DNA of 13,030 nt from a bacterium UBP8_UBA817 (GTDB taxonomy: Bacteria; Margulisbacteria; Marinamargulisbacteria; UBA817). The stretch spans positions 1 through 13,030 of the forward strand of contig DBHX01000061.1 in assembly GCA_002296285.1 (NCBI GenBank). Reading direction: 5' to 3'. The notes beneath the pieces are model-generated. The model did not search any database. It was not told the origin of the DNA and was given only the letters and a program-made list of their open reading frames with translations. Shown piece by piece: positions 1-7,291 of the stretch. How positions within the stretch are numbered: position 1 is the first letter of the stretch; each line of letters starts with the position of its first letter. The translations under genes and the position numbers were made by a program.

Positions 1-3
1 AAT

Positions 4-11
4 ACCTCCTT
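4..11 (-). promoter_or_regulatory. Shine-Dalgarno of a gene starting off the left edge
   Basis: On the minus strand the last bases before the window edge read AAGGAGGT followed by ATT, a full-consensus ribosome binding site. The start codon it would serve lies just outside the window to the left. I infer a minus-strand gene beginning there; nothing of its coding sequence is visible. Confidence 0.45.
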
Positions 12-50
12 CGGAAATGAGGGTGTTGTACCATATAACTCGTGACGACA

Positions 51-239
51 CTATCTAGGAATTATTTTATTAAGCTGTCTTTTATCATGTTTATGTGCAA
101 ACCTATGCAGCACTAGAAGAGGTTGATCATCATCCATTGCAACAAAGGCATTCACAAAAATAAATTTATTTGACCAAAGTGTATCTTGATCACATCACAA
201 AATAATCGATGGATTACGTTCTAATGCAACTGGTTTAAA
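51..239 (-). pseudogene. Decayed coding remnant, unknown family
   Basis: The minus strand has a protein-like reading of 62 codons, from just after an upstream TAA to a TAG at 53-51. It is interrupted by one in-frame TGA at 197-195. The part after the TGA is 47 residues with normal composition, including the stretches DTLWSNKFIFVNAF and DDDQPLLVLHRF. There is no start codon or ribosome binding site before it. I do not recognise the family. It may be the tail of a gene whose front was lost where ilvE now begins. Chance openness of a short AT-rich stretch is the alternative. Confidence 0.35.
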
Positions 240-274
240 TGATTAAGATATCCAAAAATCACCTGGGCATTTTT

Positions 275-1222
275 ATGTCTATAGCGTATAATTCACCTAT
301 GAATCCATGCGAATATATTTGGTTTGACAATAAATTTATTGGTTGGAATGACGCCAACACCCATGTATTAACGCACGCCCTTCATTATGGATCCGGTGTT
401 TTTGAAGGAATTCGAGCCTATGAAACCGAAAAAGGCCCCGCCATATTTAAAGCAAAAAAACACTACGAACGCTTATTAGAATCTTGTGAATTTTATGACA
501 TCACATGCAATTTTACAGTTGAAGAATTGATTGAATCAACAAAAAAACTCATCGTTAAAAACAAGCTCCCGGCATGCTACATTCGACCCATCGTATATAC
601 AGATTATGGAAGCATTGGAATTATTCCAAAGGAGTCCACATTTGCTACAGCCATTGCCGCATGGGAATGGGGAAGCTACCTTGGCGATGATGGAATCAAA
701 CATGGCATTCGTTGCATTATTAGTGACATTATGAAAACACCGAGTCAGGCCATGCCTTCTGTTGCAAAATCATGCGCAAACTATGCCAACTCATTCCTTG
801 CAAAAAAAAGAGCACTCAATGGCGGGTATGATGAAGCAATACTTTTGAATCGCCACGGAAACATTGCCGAAGGCCCCGGTGAAAATATTTTTGTCATAAA
901 AAATAATGCCATAAAAACCCCACCCATTACAGATGACGTATTGGAAGGCATCACCAGAGAAACGGCCATACAATTGGCCAAGGACCTTGGTTATGATGTA
1001 TCCGTAGAAAGCATCACTCCCAAAGAACTATTACAGGCTGATGAGTGCTTTTTTACAGGAACGGCGGCAGAAATCACTCCCATTCGAGAAATTAATGATG
1101 CCCCCATTGGAAATGGTAAAAAAGGGCCAATCACCCATGAAATACAAACATTGTATTTTGATGTCGTAAAGGGAAAAACCAGCCAATATGATCATTGGTT
1201 AACTTATTGTAAGGAGTCATAA
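275..1222 (+). CDS. ilvE: Branched-chain amino acid aminotransferase (class IV)
   Basis: Transfers the amino group between glutamate and the 2-oxo acids of valine, leucine and isoleucine in the cytoplasm, the last step of their synthesis. It is a fold-type IV PLP enzyme. The family opening is clear (YIWFDNKFIGW, then HALHYGSGVFEGIRAY at about residues 34-49). The PLP lysine is expected at K165 in SVAKSCANY, and the cofactor motif GNIAEGPGENIF covers about 195-206. TGTAAEITPI is at 261-270. At 315 residues it is close to the usual 305-310. I chose ATG 275: an upstream in-frame ATG at 239 adds a tail absent from the family, while ATG 299 has no ribosome binding site. The Shine-Dalgarno for 275 is also weak, so the start is not certain. 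The peroxiredoxin gene follows after 2 nt. Confidence 0.93.
   Translation: MSIAYNSPMNPCEYIWFDNKFIGWNDANTHVLTHALHYGSGVFEGIRAYETEKGPAIFKAKKHYERLLESCEFYDITCNFTVEELIESTKKLIVKNKLPACYIRPIVYTDYGSIGIIPKESTFATAIAAWEWGSYLGDDGIKHGIRCIISDIMKTPSQAMPSVAKSCANYANSFLAKKRALNGGYDEAILLNRHGNIAEGPGENIFVIKNNAIKTPPITDDVLEGITRETAIQLAKDLGYDVSVESITPKELLQADECFFTGTAAEITPIREINDAPIGNGKKGPITHEIQTLYFDVVKGKTSQYDHWLTYCKES
1211..1216 (+). promoter_or_regulatory. Ribosome binding site of the peroxiredoxin gene
   Basis: AAGGAG lies 8 nt before ATG 1225 and is embedded in the last codons of ilvE. It fixes the start and indicates translation from a shared transcript. Confidence 0.7.
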
Positions 1223-1224
1223 AT

Positions 1225-1677
1225 ATGTTAAAAGAAGGCGATAAAATTCCATCCTTTGAAGTTCAAGATTCAAAAGGAAACACCATCACGAATAAAGATA
1301 TTACTGGAAAAAAATCAATTCTTTATTTTTATCCAAAAGATGACACCCCCGGCTGTACAAAAGAAGGCCAAGCATTCTCTGAGAATTTATCTAAATTCAC
1401 AGAAAAAGGATTTACGGTATATGGCATCTCAAAGTGTTCCGTAAAAAAACATGAAAAGTTTTGCACAAAATACTCATTTCAACATGAGTTGTTGAGCGAT
1501 GAAAACAGCCAATTATGTGAAGATTTTGGTGTATGGGTAGAAAAAAGCATGTATGGAAAAAAATACATGGGCATTGACCGCAGCACTTTCATTATTGATG
1601 AATCTGGAACCATCATTAAATCGTGGAACAAAGTAAAAGTTCCAGGCCATGTTGATGATGTCTTAAACGCTATTTAA
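1225..1677 (+). CDS. bcp: Thiol peroxidase, PrxQ/Bcp peroxiredoxin
   Basis: Reduces hydrogen and organic peroxides using thioredoxin-type donors in the cytoplasm. The 150-residue protein is a full-length PrxQ: FYPKDDTPGCTKEG holds the peroxidatic Cys44 with the conserved TPGC, then GISKCSVKKHEKF, and near the end DRSTFIIDESG. The resolving cysteine of the E. coli type, five residues after the first, is absent (Gln49). Cys80 in HEKFCTKY lies 36 residues after Cys44, the arrangement known for Xanthomonas PrxQ (C48/C84), so an atypical two-Cys mechanism is likely. Cys71 and Cys98 are extra. It is the second gene after ilvE, with the Shine-Dalgarno inside ilvE. Its TAA overlaps the stop of the convergent serine dehydratase remnant in a shared TTAA. 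Confidence 0.95.
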   Translation: MLKEGDKIPSFEVQDSKGNTITNKDITGKKSILYFYPKDDTPGCTKEGQAFSENLSKFTEKGFTVYGISKCSVKKHEKFCTKYSFQHELLSDENSQLCEDFGVWVEKSMYGKKYMGIDRSTFIIDESGTIIKSWNKVKVPGHVDDVLNAI

Positions 1678-3338
1678 TCATCAAGCGCATTGTTGTTGTA
1701 AGACAATAAATGATGACTAACATTTTTTAACACCGTATACGGATACGATTGATGTGAAAAAGAAGACGGCAATGCATTGATATAATGAACCATCGCGTCC
1801 GTTAAAACATCATACAGCGTCATTGGAAGAAACTCTTTTTGAAAAAACAAATCATGCTTCAAATTAACAAATGCCAAAGTTTTATAGACAAAAGCTTCGG
1901 CATACTGTGATTTTTCTTTATTTACACGAGATTTAACATCATTTGCAATTGAAATGGGATGCCATTTAGAAAGTAAAAACTTTTTAGATCGAATCATTGG
2001 ATGCAATGAATCATAGGTGGCTGAATCCATGGTTTCTTTCATTTGAACAGGCATCAATCGTCCAATGAGAATGCAATCTTTTATCTCACGCTCCCAATCA
2101 TCATCACTGATTGTTCAATGATTGGAAAGAACATAGTTGGCAGCCGAATTGGCAACAATTGAAAACAATGCATCACGTTCAGTGCATGGGGAACGAACGG
2201 CCCCATCATCAGGTAAACAGGTCAACCCCTTAATCATTAAATGCATAAATCGAGCGGCTGCCAATCCATGGGTATCGGTTCCTCCTCTCAATAAAACCAA
2301 CACATATGCCAAGCCCGCAGACGCAGGGCCGGTTTCAGCCATGCACCCCTCTTTGGAGGCAGCTGTTGATGCCCCTGCATGCAAATATTTTTGAAAATAA
2401 TCATCCGCGTGAGCAATCAACATCCCCAAATTAAGACGATCAAATTGAGCGATTGCCCAAGCTGAAAAAGCCACCCCAGATAAGCCCTTGGTTGGAAAAA
2501 TCAATGTTTCTTGCCCCATATCATTCGCACGCATCCCCTTAAATACAGATAAGAAAATTAAATCATTCAATTGATTATTTGTTTTAAACCGCTCTTGAAA
2601 AATATTCGAGGCATTAAAAAATGAATCCGGCGTATTGGGCATCCATTGTGAATCAACAGGTGTTGGAATGCTTACGTGTCGAACACATTGAGTCGTACAA
2701 GTTGAACAAGGAGACTCATCCAAAAATTGTGTACTCATCTTTTCAAGATCCTGAGTCACTGAAGAAATGGATTCATTTGGAGGAACTAACTTTTCGCCAT
2801 TTAAAAAAGTAATGACACTACCAACAGATTCCCACCAGTAAGTAGCTACCATTTGTTGTTCAGATAAAAACTGAAACTTCCCACCAACCGAATACTTTTT
2901 GCCCAAATCCCCTTTAGCATCGTTAATTATCAACTGAAAGGAGTAATTACTAAACCAAACCTTAGAAGAATGGTCATTTTGAATCCAATCATTATACTTT
3001 CTCAATGTCTGATCTTGTGAAAATGCGGAATCAAAGCCTCGTGATAACCCATTAAATAGCCCCCACATAACACCATGCCCATCGCCTGTGCCAAGGGGAA
3101 CCGTTAATCGTGCACTTCCAATCAAATGAATATCGATGGTCATCCTCGGACCTCAGTCCGGATTCTGTTGCAAGTAATCCTGAATAGCGACGGGTGCAGC
3201 AAGCTCAGGAGATGCGGTATGAGAACTGGAAGGGCCTCTGCCCATGCATGCAATACGAGCTGCACAATTTCCAAGATTGGATAAATAACGATTATTCTTG
3301 GGGTTAAAAACGGAAGAAAAATGATTAAATCAAATCAT
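1674..3338 (-). pseudogene. Fe-S L-serine dehydratase-like gene with three in-frame TGA
   Basis: A single 554-codon frame runs from ATG 3338 to TAA 1676-1674, interrupted only by TGA at 3332-3330, 3155-3153 and 2117-2115. Homology to the [4Fe-4S] L-serine ammonia-lyase SdaA continues across the stops. GPSSSHT (about 3236-3216) precedes the second TGA; the IGSARLTVP..GDGHG and YSVGGKFQF motifs follow it. The three cluster cysteines in GCMAETG, LTCLPDDG and SPCTERDA are spaced 42 and 11 residues, exactly as in E. coli SdaA. GRLMPVQMKET, matching the SdaA C-terminal GKDMNAKYRET, lies after the third TGA. Oddities are a Cys-rich insert (PCSTCTTQC), a longer N-terminus and about 115 extra C-terminal residues. 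The intact enzyme would deaminate serine to pyruvate. As written it is most likely a young pseudogene; stop readthrough is the alternative. The longest uninterrupted pieces are 3143-2115 and 2114-1674. The start is uncertain. Confidence 0.75.
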
Positions 3339-3355
3339 ATAAAATTCAAAAGAAA

Positions 3356-3802
3356 CTAATCAATTCTAAAAGGAAGAAACAAATGAGCGCTTGGATTCGC
3401 ATTGTATTTTTCCATGATTAAAGAGCGTAATTGACATTCACTTAAAAACACATCCTTTAACGTAATCAAAGAGTGACAATACTTAATTTTTGAGCTTTGA
3501 TAAAGCACTTGATCCCCTTTCATTTGTATAATTAAATCAATATCAACAATCTTGCAACCTTGATTGAGCTGACGCATTTCAATTTCTTTTAACCCAAGAT
3601 TGATCTCATCAATGCACTTCGATGACATCAAATGCAATGCAACATTCATAAATGAATCATGAATCTCTGGATCTTCTGAAGGACCAACATAAAATTTCGA
3701 CTGATCCACAACATGAAATACCTTCTGAATCATCGCAATCGTATTTTGAAGATATTGATACGGATCCAAAGAGCCCCCCAATACAATATAATAATCAAAC
3801 AT
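3356..3802 (-). CDS. folK: Divergent HPPK (hydroxymethyl-dihydropterin pyrophosphokinase)
   Basis: Family role: transfers pyrophosphate from ATP to 6-hydroxymethyl-7,8-dihydropterin, the step after FolB in folate synthesis. The 148-residue protein starts YYIVLGGSLDP, matching the family opening YIALGSNL. It has SKFYVGPSEDP and FMNVALHL in the expected places and an IEM..LNQGCKIVDIDLII segment. The two metal-binding aspartates survive as Asp87 and Asp89, and a histidine (His110) sits where the family has its conserved PH. The usual R-x-G-P-R run before the aspartates is replaced by QGCK, so nucleotide-handling arginines appear lost. It overlaps folB by 8 nt (ATGTTTGA), indicating coupled translation. 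Position after folB supports the call; the weak motifs leave activity in doubt. Confidence 0.72.
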   Translation of the reverse strand: MFDYYIVLGGSLDPYQYLQNTIAMIQKVFHVVDQSKFYVGPSEDPEIHDSFMNVALHLMSSKCIDEINLGLKEIEMRQLNQGCKIVDIDLIIQMKGDQVLYQSSKIKYCHSLITLKDVFLSECQLRSLIMEKYNANPSAHLFLPFRID

Positions 3803-4160
3803 TGGGCTTTACTCGATGTATTTGAATCCCAACAGATTTAGAACAATCCAATGCAGCCGGCTTCTCAAGTCGTATTAAAACTTCGTGAACATTAAATTGG
3901 GTTAAAATGATATCAGCACATGATTGTGCCAATGTTTCGATTAAGTTGAAATTTGAACGCTCACAAAACACCTTCAATGTTTTGGTTAATTCATCATAAT
4001 CAACCGTGTGATCCAAGTGATCAGTTTCAGCAGCCGCTGATATATTAACCCCCAAATAAAGGGTCATATAAATATCACGAGGACTACTTTTTTCCCATTC
4101 ATGAACACCAATAATGGGGCGAACATGAAAATCCGATATAATAATCTGATCCCCACCCAT
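3795..4160 (-). CDS. folB: Dihydroneopterin aldolase
   Basis: Cleaves 7,8-dihydroneopterin to 6-hydroxymethyl-dihydropterin and glycolaldehyde in folate synthesis; the family forms octameric tunnel-fold rings. The 121 residues carry the complete motif set: IGVHEWE with the substrate-binding glutamate near the N-terminus, DHTVDYDEL with the catalytic-site tyrosine, NLIETLAQ, then RLEKPAAL with the catalytic lysine and SVGIQIHR. I chose ATG 4160 because the family starts a few residues before the I.I.D strand and this leaves a 25-nt gap after nrdA. A TTG at 4217 would overlap nrdA and add 19 unrelated residues. The gene ends on TGA within the start of folK, which shows that UGA terminates here. 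Confidence 0.92.
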   Translation of the reverse strand: MGGDQIIISDFHVRPIIGVHEWEKSSPRDIYMTLYLGVNISAAAETDHLDHTVDYDELTKTLKVFCERSNFNLIETLAQSCADIILTQFNVHEVLIRLEKPAALDCSKSVGIQIHRVKPNV

Positions 4161-4185
4161 TATCAATCCATGATTCGTTATACGA

Positions 4186-6975
4186 TTATTGGCAGGCTTC
4201 ACAGGATGGATCATCAAGCTTGCACATCATCAACTCAGGACTAGAGTTATCTTGATCCTTAGATTCAGTAGCCGTCATTGTGGTTGACTCCGCCTTAATG
4301 ACAGGTTTTTCTGACTGAACCGGCTCATTAATTGAGGTCTCTGCTTCAGATGTTGTTTTAAGCACTTGCGTGGCACCTAATGAACGTAAATAGTAGGTTG
4401 TTTTAAGTCCAGATGTCCATGCCAATGTATAAATATCATTTAAGTACTTTCCAGACGTTGAATTAACAAAAATATTGGTGGATGCCGCTTGATCAATCCA
4501 TTTACCTCGACGCGATGCAGCTCTAATGATCCATTGCATATCAATATCAAATGTTTCTTTAAATAAATTTCTTATTTCTAATGGAATTTCAGGAATTTCT
4601 TGAATACTTCCATTGTGTAGTTTAATTTGTTTCAACATATGCTCATTCCAGAGTCCGTGTTGAGACAATCGGTCAATCAAAGCATCATTAATAACAATGA
4701 AATTTCCTGATAAATTTTCTTTCATATAAATGTTTTTAAATGCAGGCTCAGCACAAGGATAGACTCCAGCAATATTAGCAATTGTTGCCGTTGGGGCAAT
4801 GGCCATTGTATTGGAATTTCTCATGCCATACGTTTTCACGTGTGATTTAACATAATCCCAATCCATGGTTATTTGCTTATCCAAGTCCAGGGTTTCACCA
4901 CGATGCTCTTCCAATAAGGCCAAAGTATCATATGGAAAAATTCCACGATCCCACTTGCTTCCTTTAAACGTTTCATAAGCACCACGCTCTTTTGCGAGTT
5001 CAGAACTGGCTAAAATAGCATAGTAGGATATCATTTCCATTGATCGATCCGAAAAACTTAGATTATCTTCTGTATCAAACTGAATATTTAATTGATACAG
5101 GGCATCTTGATACCCCATCATCCCTAGCCCGATTGCACGATGACGAAAATTGGCTTTTTCTGACTCTGGTGTGGGATAGTAGTTATTATCAATCACATTG
5201 TCCAACATGCGAATACCAGTTCGAACAGTCTTCGCAACTTTTTCTTCATTTAATTGACCTTCGGATACCATATTGGCCAAATTAATGCTGCCTAAGTTAC
5301 AAACAGCTGTTTCATCCTTTGATGTATTAAGTGTAATTTCAGTACACAAATTGGAAGAATGAACAACGCCAACATGATCTTGTGGAGATCTTAAATTAAT
5401 CGGATCCTTAAAAGTAAACCATGGATGCCCAGTTTCAAATAACATAGTTAACATTTTTCGCCATAAGTCAAATGAGTTGATTTTCTTAGCTCGAGGCAAG
5501 TTTAAGGACTCGTAATATTCGTATTTTTCTTTAAACTCTTTACCATATAAGTCATGCAATTCAGGAACATCTGACGGACAAAAGAATGTCCAATCTTCTT
5601 TATTCTGAAGCCTCTGCATAAATAAATCGGGAATCCAACATGCGGTATTAATATCATGCGCTCGGCGACGTTCATCCCCCGTATTTTTCTTCAACTCAAT
5701 GTATTGCTCAAAATCCAAGTGCCATACTTCCATGTACGCACACATTGCGCCTTTACGTTTACCACCTTGATTAACAGCCAACGCCGTATCGTTAAAAATT
5801 TTGATAAAAGGTATAACGCCTTGTGATTCTCCATTGGTCCCATGAATTCGAGATCCAGTAGCACGGACTGGGGTCCAATCTGTACCAATTCCGCCAGCCC
5901 ATTTGCTTAACATGGCATTATCTGAAAATAATTTAAAAATACCTTTCAATGAGTCATCTGTAATATTAATGTAACAAGAGCTCATTTGTGAGTGCAACGT
6001 TCCACTATTGAATAAGGTTGGTGTTGAAGACACAAAATCCATGCTAGATAAAACATTGTAAAATTCAATCGCACGTTTTTCACGTTGTTCTTCTTTTAAA
6101 GACAATCCCATGGCAACACGCATCCAAAACCATTGAGGAAGTTCATAAACTTCTCGTGACGTTGAACGATCCCTTAACAAATAACGATCTTGAACAATCT
6201 GAACCCCCAAATATTTAAACTTCAAATCATTTTTAGAAGCAATCGCTTGAGATAATTGATCCAAATCAAACGTTAAAAACTCTTGATTTAACATTTCCAA
6301 CTTCACACCTTTTCGAATGTAAGACGAAAACGCTTGAGAATACTTGGCTTGATAATCAGCATCCGTAATATGAGAATCAATAATTTTCTTTGATAATAAA
6401 TCCAATGCATAACGACTCGATAACAAGGTATAATCTGAGTGATTTTCAATGCGTTCACGGATAGAATTCAAAACTATTTTGTTCAAATCATCTTTGGTAA
6501 TGCCCCGATACACCTGTTTGATAACCGACTGACAAATGGCATTAACATCAATATTCTCTAACTGAAACGATAATAAATGCAATCTTTTTTCAATATATAC
6601 AGGATCAAAAACTTCAGAAGAAAGATCACTTGATAATGTTAGTTTTCCATCCTTAATTTCTTCGATGGTTTTCTCTTCTCGAACTTTTTGATGGGTTTCT
6701 CTATAGATAATGTAATTTTTAGCAACTTTATAATGGCCGGTTTTCATTAAAATTTCTTCAACAATATCTTGAACAACCTCTACATGTAAGGGTTGTGAAA
6801 GATCTGCCCTATTCGACACTTCGTTCACTACTTGATCCGCCAAGTTAGCAACCAAAACCAAATCCGTTATATTTTCTGAATAAAACGCTTTTTCTAAAGC
6901 TGAAAAGATATGCTTCCTTTCAAAGGGAACAATCGCTCCATTACGCTTAATGATTTTATCGATGACTTGGTTCAT
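4186..6975 (-). CDS. nrdA: Class Ia ribonucleotide reductase, large (alpha) subunit
   Basis: Reduces ribonucleoside diphosphates to deoxyribonucleotides with the radical-bearing NrdB. The 929 residues begin with an ATP-cone (about 5-100, IIKRNGAIVPFERKHIFSAL), the allosteric activity site. The catalytic barrel has Cys334 in MSSCYI, the N-L-C-T-E loop (Asn542, thiyl Cys544, Glu546) and Cys559 in AVCNLGSIN. The radical-transfer tyrosine pair is Tyr861/862 in KTTYYLRSLGA. A flexible Ser/Thr/Glu-rich tail (about 870-915) leads to the CEAC shuttle cysteines (925, 928). It is longer than E. coli NrdA (761), mainly at the N-terminus and C-terminal linker. No residue expected for activity is missing. 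The nrdB gene is not adjacent; folB follows after 25 nt. A promoter candidate and a good Shine-Dalgarno precede it. Confidence 0.97.
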   Translation of the reverse strand: MNQVIDKIIKRNGAIVPFERKHIFSALEKAFYSENITDLVLVANLADQVVNEVSNRADLSQPLHVEVVQDIVEEILMKTGHYKVAKNYIIYRETHQKVREEKTIEEIKDGKLTLSSDLSSEVFDPVYIEKRLHLLSFQLENIDVNAICQSVIKQVYRGITKDDLNKIVLNSIRERIENHSDYTLLSSRYALDLLSKKIIDSHITDADYQAKYSQAFSSYIRKGVKLEMLNQEFLTFDLDQLSQAIASKNDLKFKYLGVQIVQDRYLLRDRSTSREVYELPQWFWMRVAMGLSLKEEQREKRAIEFYNVLSSMDFVSSTPTLFNSGTLHSQMSSCYINITDDSLKGIFKLFSDNAMLSKWAGGIGTDWTPVRATGSRIHGTNGESQGVIPFIKIFNDTALAVNQGGKRKGAMCAYMEVWHLDFEQYIELKKNTGDERRRAHDINTACWIPDLFMQRLQNKEDWTFFCPSDVPELHDLYGKEFKEKYEYYESLNLPRAKKINSFDLWRKMLTMLFETGHPWFTFKDPINLRSPQDHVGVVHSSNLCTEITLNTSKDETAVCNLGSINLANMVSEGQLNEEKVAKTVRTGIRMLDNVIDNNYYPTPESEKANFRHRAIGLGMMGYQDALYQLNIQFDTEDNLSFSDRSMEMISYYAILASSELAKERGAYETFKGSKWDRGIFPYDTLALLEEHRGETLDLDKQITMDWDYVKSHVKTYGMRNSNTMAIAPTATIANIAGVYPCAEPAFKNIYMKENLSGNFIVINDALIDRLSQHGLWNEHMLKQIKLHNGSIQEIPEIPLEIRNLFKETFDIDMQWIIRAASRRGKWIDQAASTNIFVNSTSGKYLNDIYTLAWTSGLKTTYYLRSLGATQVLKTTSEAETSINEPVQSEKPVIKAESTTMTATESKDQDNSSPELMMCKLDDPSCEACQ

Positions 6976-6981
6976 GTAATA

Positions 6982-6986
6982 CTCCT
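6982..6986 (-). promoter_or_regulatory. Ribosome binding site of nrdA
   Basis: AGGAG lies 6 nt before the nrdA ATG on the minus strand, at ideal spacing, and supports the chosen start. Confidence 0.75.
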
Positions 6987-7033
6987 GTTGTGAACAATAT
7001 TTATAAAGTGGAAAAGCTGATTGCTTAATGTAG

Positions 7034-7063
7034 ATATTAATAAAAATGTAAAAAGATAGTCAA
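7034..7063 (-). promoter_or_regulatory. Candidate sigma-70 promoter for nrdA-folB-folK
   Basis: On the minus strand TTGACT (7063-7058, five of six consensus bases) is followed after 18 bp by TAATAT (7039-7034, four of six). The predicted start of transcription is near 7027, giving an mRNA leader of about 50 nt. The TTGACT lies inside one arm of an 11-bp inverted repeat. AT-rich sequence makes chance -10 matches common. Confidence 0.4.
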
Positions 7064-7165
7064 ATATTTTTTTTTTAAAAAACCCCCAAAAACCAAGGTC
7101 ATTTCGTGCGTAAATATGAAAAATATTGATAAAAATTAATATATAACTTTTACTATATTTGACTA
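7057..7165. repeat. 11-bp inverted repeat in the divergent promoter region
   Basis: TAGTCAAATAT at 7057-7067 is repeated exactly inverted as ATATTTGACTA at 7155-7165. Each arm contains TTGACT facing outward towards its gene, nrdA on the left and nnrE on the right, as expected of two -35 boxes or two half-sites of one regulator. The intervening sequence is about 87 bp with long A and T runs. The rest of the 316-bp gap between nrdA and nnrE shows a TATAAT at 7202-7207 on the plus strand without a good -35, and no gene or terminator that I can see. Confidence 0.4.
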
Positions 7166-7291
7166 ATTTTAAATAGTAAAAGAATGAATAATTTTCTTAA
7201 TTATAATCAATAAAAAAATGAATTAAAATATCCCTCATAAAACTAAGATAAATACACAAAAAAAATGATATTATCGATAATGAAATAACCA

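Noticed and set aside
239..274. ilvE start at ATG 239
   Set aside because: It adds 12 residues not seen in the family and has no ribosome binding site; ATG 275 gives the usual N-terminus.
2115..3332. The three TGA codons as selenocysteine
   Set aside because: None sits at a catalytic or cysteine position of the serine dehydratase family, and no selenocysteine insertion hairpin was recognised downstream.
1674..3338. Genome-wide UGA=Trp (code 4) to explain the in-frame TGA codons
   Set aside because: folB ends on TGA at its normal family length inside the start of folK, nnrE ends on TGA in an ATGA overlap, and the tryptophan codons I checked in intact genes (all of ilvE, for instance) are TGG. 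A general reassignment does not fit.
4161..4217. folB start at TTG 4217
   Set aside because: It would lie inside nrdA and add 19 residues unlike the family; ATG 4160 fits the fold.
5040..5285. Small plus-strand open frames inside nrdA, aroC, ilvB and the serine dehydratase-like gene
   Set aside because: They are antisense shadows of well-supported genes, with no ribosome binding sites or recognisable motifs.
6976..7030. NrdR boxes upstream of nrdA
   Set aside because: I looked for the paired ACACWATATATWGTGT-like sites and saw only AT-rich partial matches.
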